Source of the DNA: Clostridia bacterium
GTDB lineage: Bacteria > Bacillota > Clostridia > Lachnospirales > WQUN01
Length of the DNA: 12,876 nt
Direction: 5' to 3'
NCBI GenBank assembly: GCA_025997155.1
Contig: BNUF01000065.1
Coordinates: 1-12,876, forward strand
The notes beneath the pieces were generated by a model. The model was given only the letters and a program-made list of their open reading frames with translations, did no database searches and was not told the DNA's origin. Shown here one piece after another: positions 12,753 to 12,876 of the stretch (its first letter is position 1; each line of letters opens with the position of its first letter). Made by a program: the position numbers and the translations under genes.

Positions 12753-12876
12753 TAGTCGAGGCTATTGAAATTTGTGAGCAAATGTAGTAAGATATAGATA
12801 TGTCATATTCCTTAGATTTAAGAGAAAAAGCAATAGCCGCTTTGAAAAAAGGTTATTTAAAAAGTGAAGTAAACGA
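12753..12876 (+). mobile_element. Second IS630-family copy, left end (runs off right edge)
   Basis: TAGTCGAGGCTATT at 12753-12766 repeats the terminal 14 bases seen at 12404, again after TA. It is followed by a short leader and the transposase start on the plus strand, so this is the left end of an element in the opposite orientation to the first copy. Confidence 0.82.
12800..12876 (+). CDS. IS630-family transposase, N-terminal fragment
   Basis: Twenty-five codons from the ATG at 12800 read M-S-Y-S-L-D-L-R-E-K-A-I and continue with G-Y-L-K-S-E-V-N, the opening of the helix-turn-helix domain of IS630-type transposases (usually S-x-D-L-R-x-K-V/A then E-V-A). This domain recognises the element's terminal repeats. 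No good ribosome binding site is visible, which is usual for IS transposases. The gene continues beyond the window. Element-wise, this fragment and the minus-strand DDE fragment plausibly represent the two ends of the same IS type. Confidence 0.85.
   Translation, partial: MSYSLDLREKAIAALKKGYLKSEVN

Noticed and set aside
12753..12781. N-terminal extension of the minus-strand transposase fragment to an ATG at 12781
   Set aside because: These codons are the end sequence of the second IS copy, not transposase; homology starts only left of 12752.
1..12876. CRISPR array, tRNA or rRNA genes
   Set aside because: No regularly spaced repeats and no tRNA- or rRNA-like sequence were seen anywhere in the window.

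Overview
The window looks like accessory or mobile DNA from a bacterium of the Bacillota (Clostridia-like). Three things suggest this: strong AGGAGG-type ribosome binding sites, clean sigma-A promoters with AT-rich spacers, and a ParA/ParB pair of the kind carried by clostridial plasmids and integrative elements. This assignment is inference; there is no rRNA or other phylogenetic marker, and no tRNA or CRISPR array was seen.

Layout, left to right. (1) 1-86: N-terminal end of an IS5-type transposase on the minus strand, running off the left edge. (2) 113-1420: two unrecognised genes forming a tight pair, closed by a strong intrinsic terminator (1438-1472). (3) 1489-3913: an operon with its own sigma-A promoter and a 17-bp palindrome in the leader. 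It encodes a zinc-finger/pRiA4b-like protein, a nitroreductase, MsrA, a DsbA-family protein with a CPFC motif, and a 24-codon stump that resembles the start of a cyclase/formamidase-family gene. (4) 3940-5699: a toxin-antitoxin-like pair, an XRE-ImmA/IrrE protein followed by a DUF4411 PIN-domain protein, the latter broken by one extra T. (5) 5742-9019: RecQ helicase, a VOC/glyoxalase-fold protein and a metallo-beta-lactamase-fold hydrolase. (6) 8995-9870, minus strand: an aldose 1-epimerase/LacX-like protein with its own promoter, overlapping the hydrolase gene tail to tail. (7) 10046-10908, minus strand: a decayed FtsH-like M41 peptidase that has lost its AAA+ core and carries an internal frameshift, plus a small decayed ORF after it. 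(8) 11081-12403: a SLOG/DUF2493 protein, ParA, and a ParB gene that is both frameshifted and interrupted. (9) 12404-12876: two IS630-family copies in opposite orientation, one apparently inserted inside the other, which interrupts parB.

The intact genes describe cargo for electrophile and oxidative stress (nitroreductase, MsrA, DsbA-like, VOC, MBL) combined with element-maintenance functions (ParA/ParB, XRE-ImmA/PIN). The partition and peptidase genes, the PIN gene and the cyclase stump are broken, so the region looks like an element being dismantled by IS insertions and small indels. Three indels lie in or beside short homopolymers, so assembly error has to be excluded before decay is accepted. 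I see no clearly new biological system. The best candidates for follow-up are the unrecognised pair at 113-1420, the zinc-finger-led redox operon with its palindromic leader, the ImmA-PIN module and the nested IS structure.
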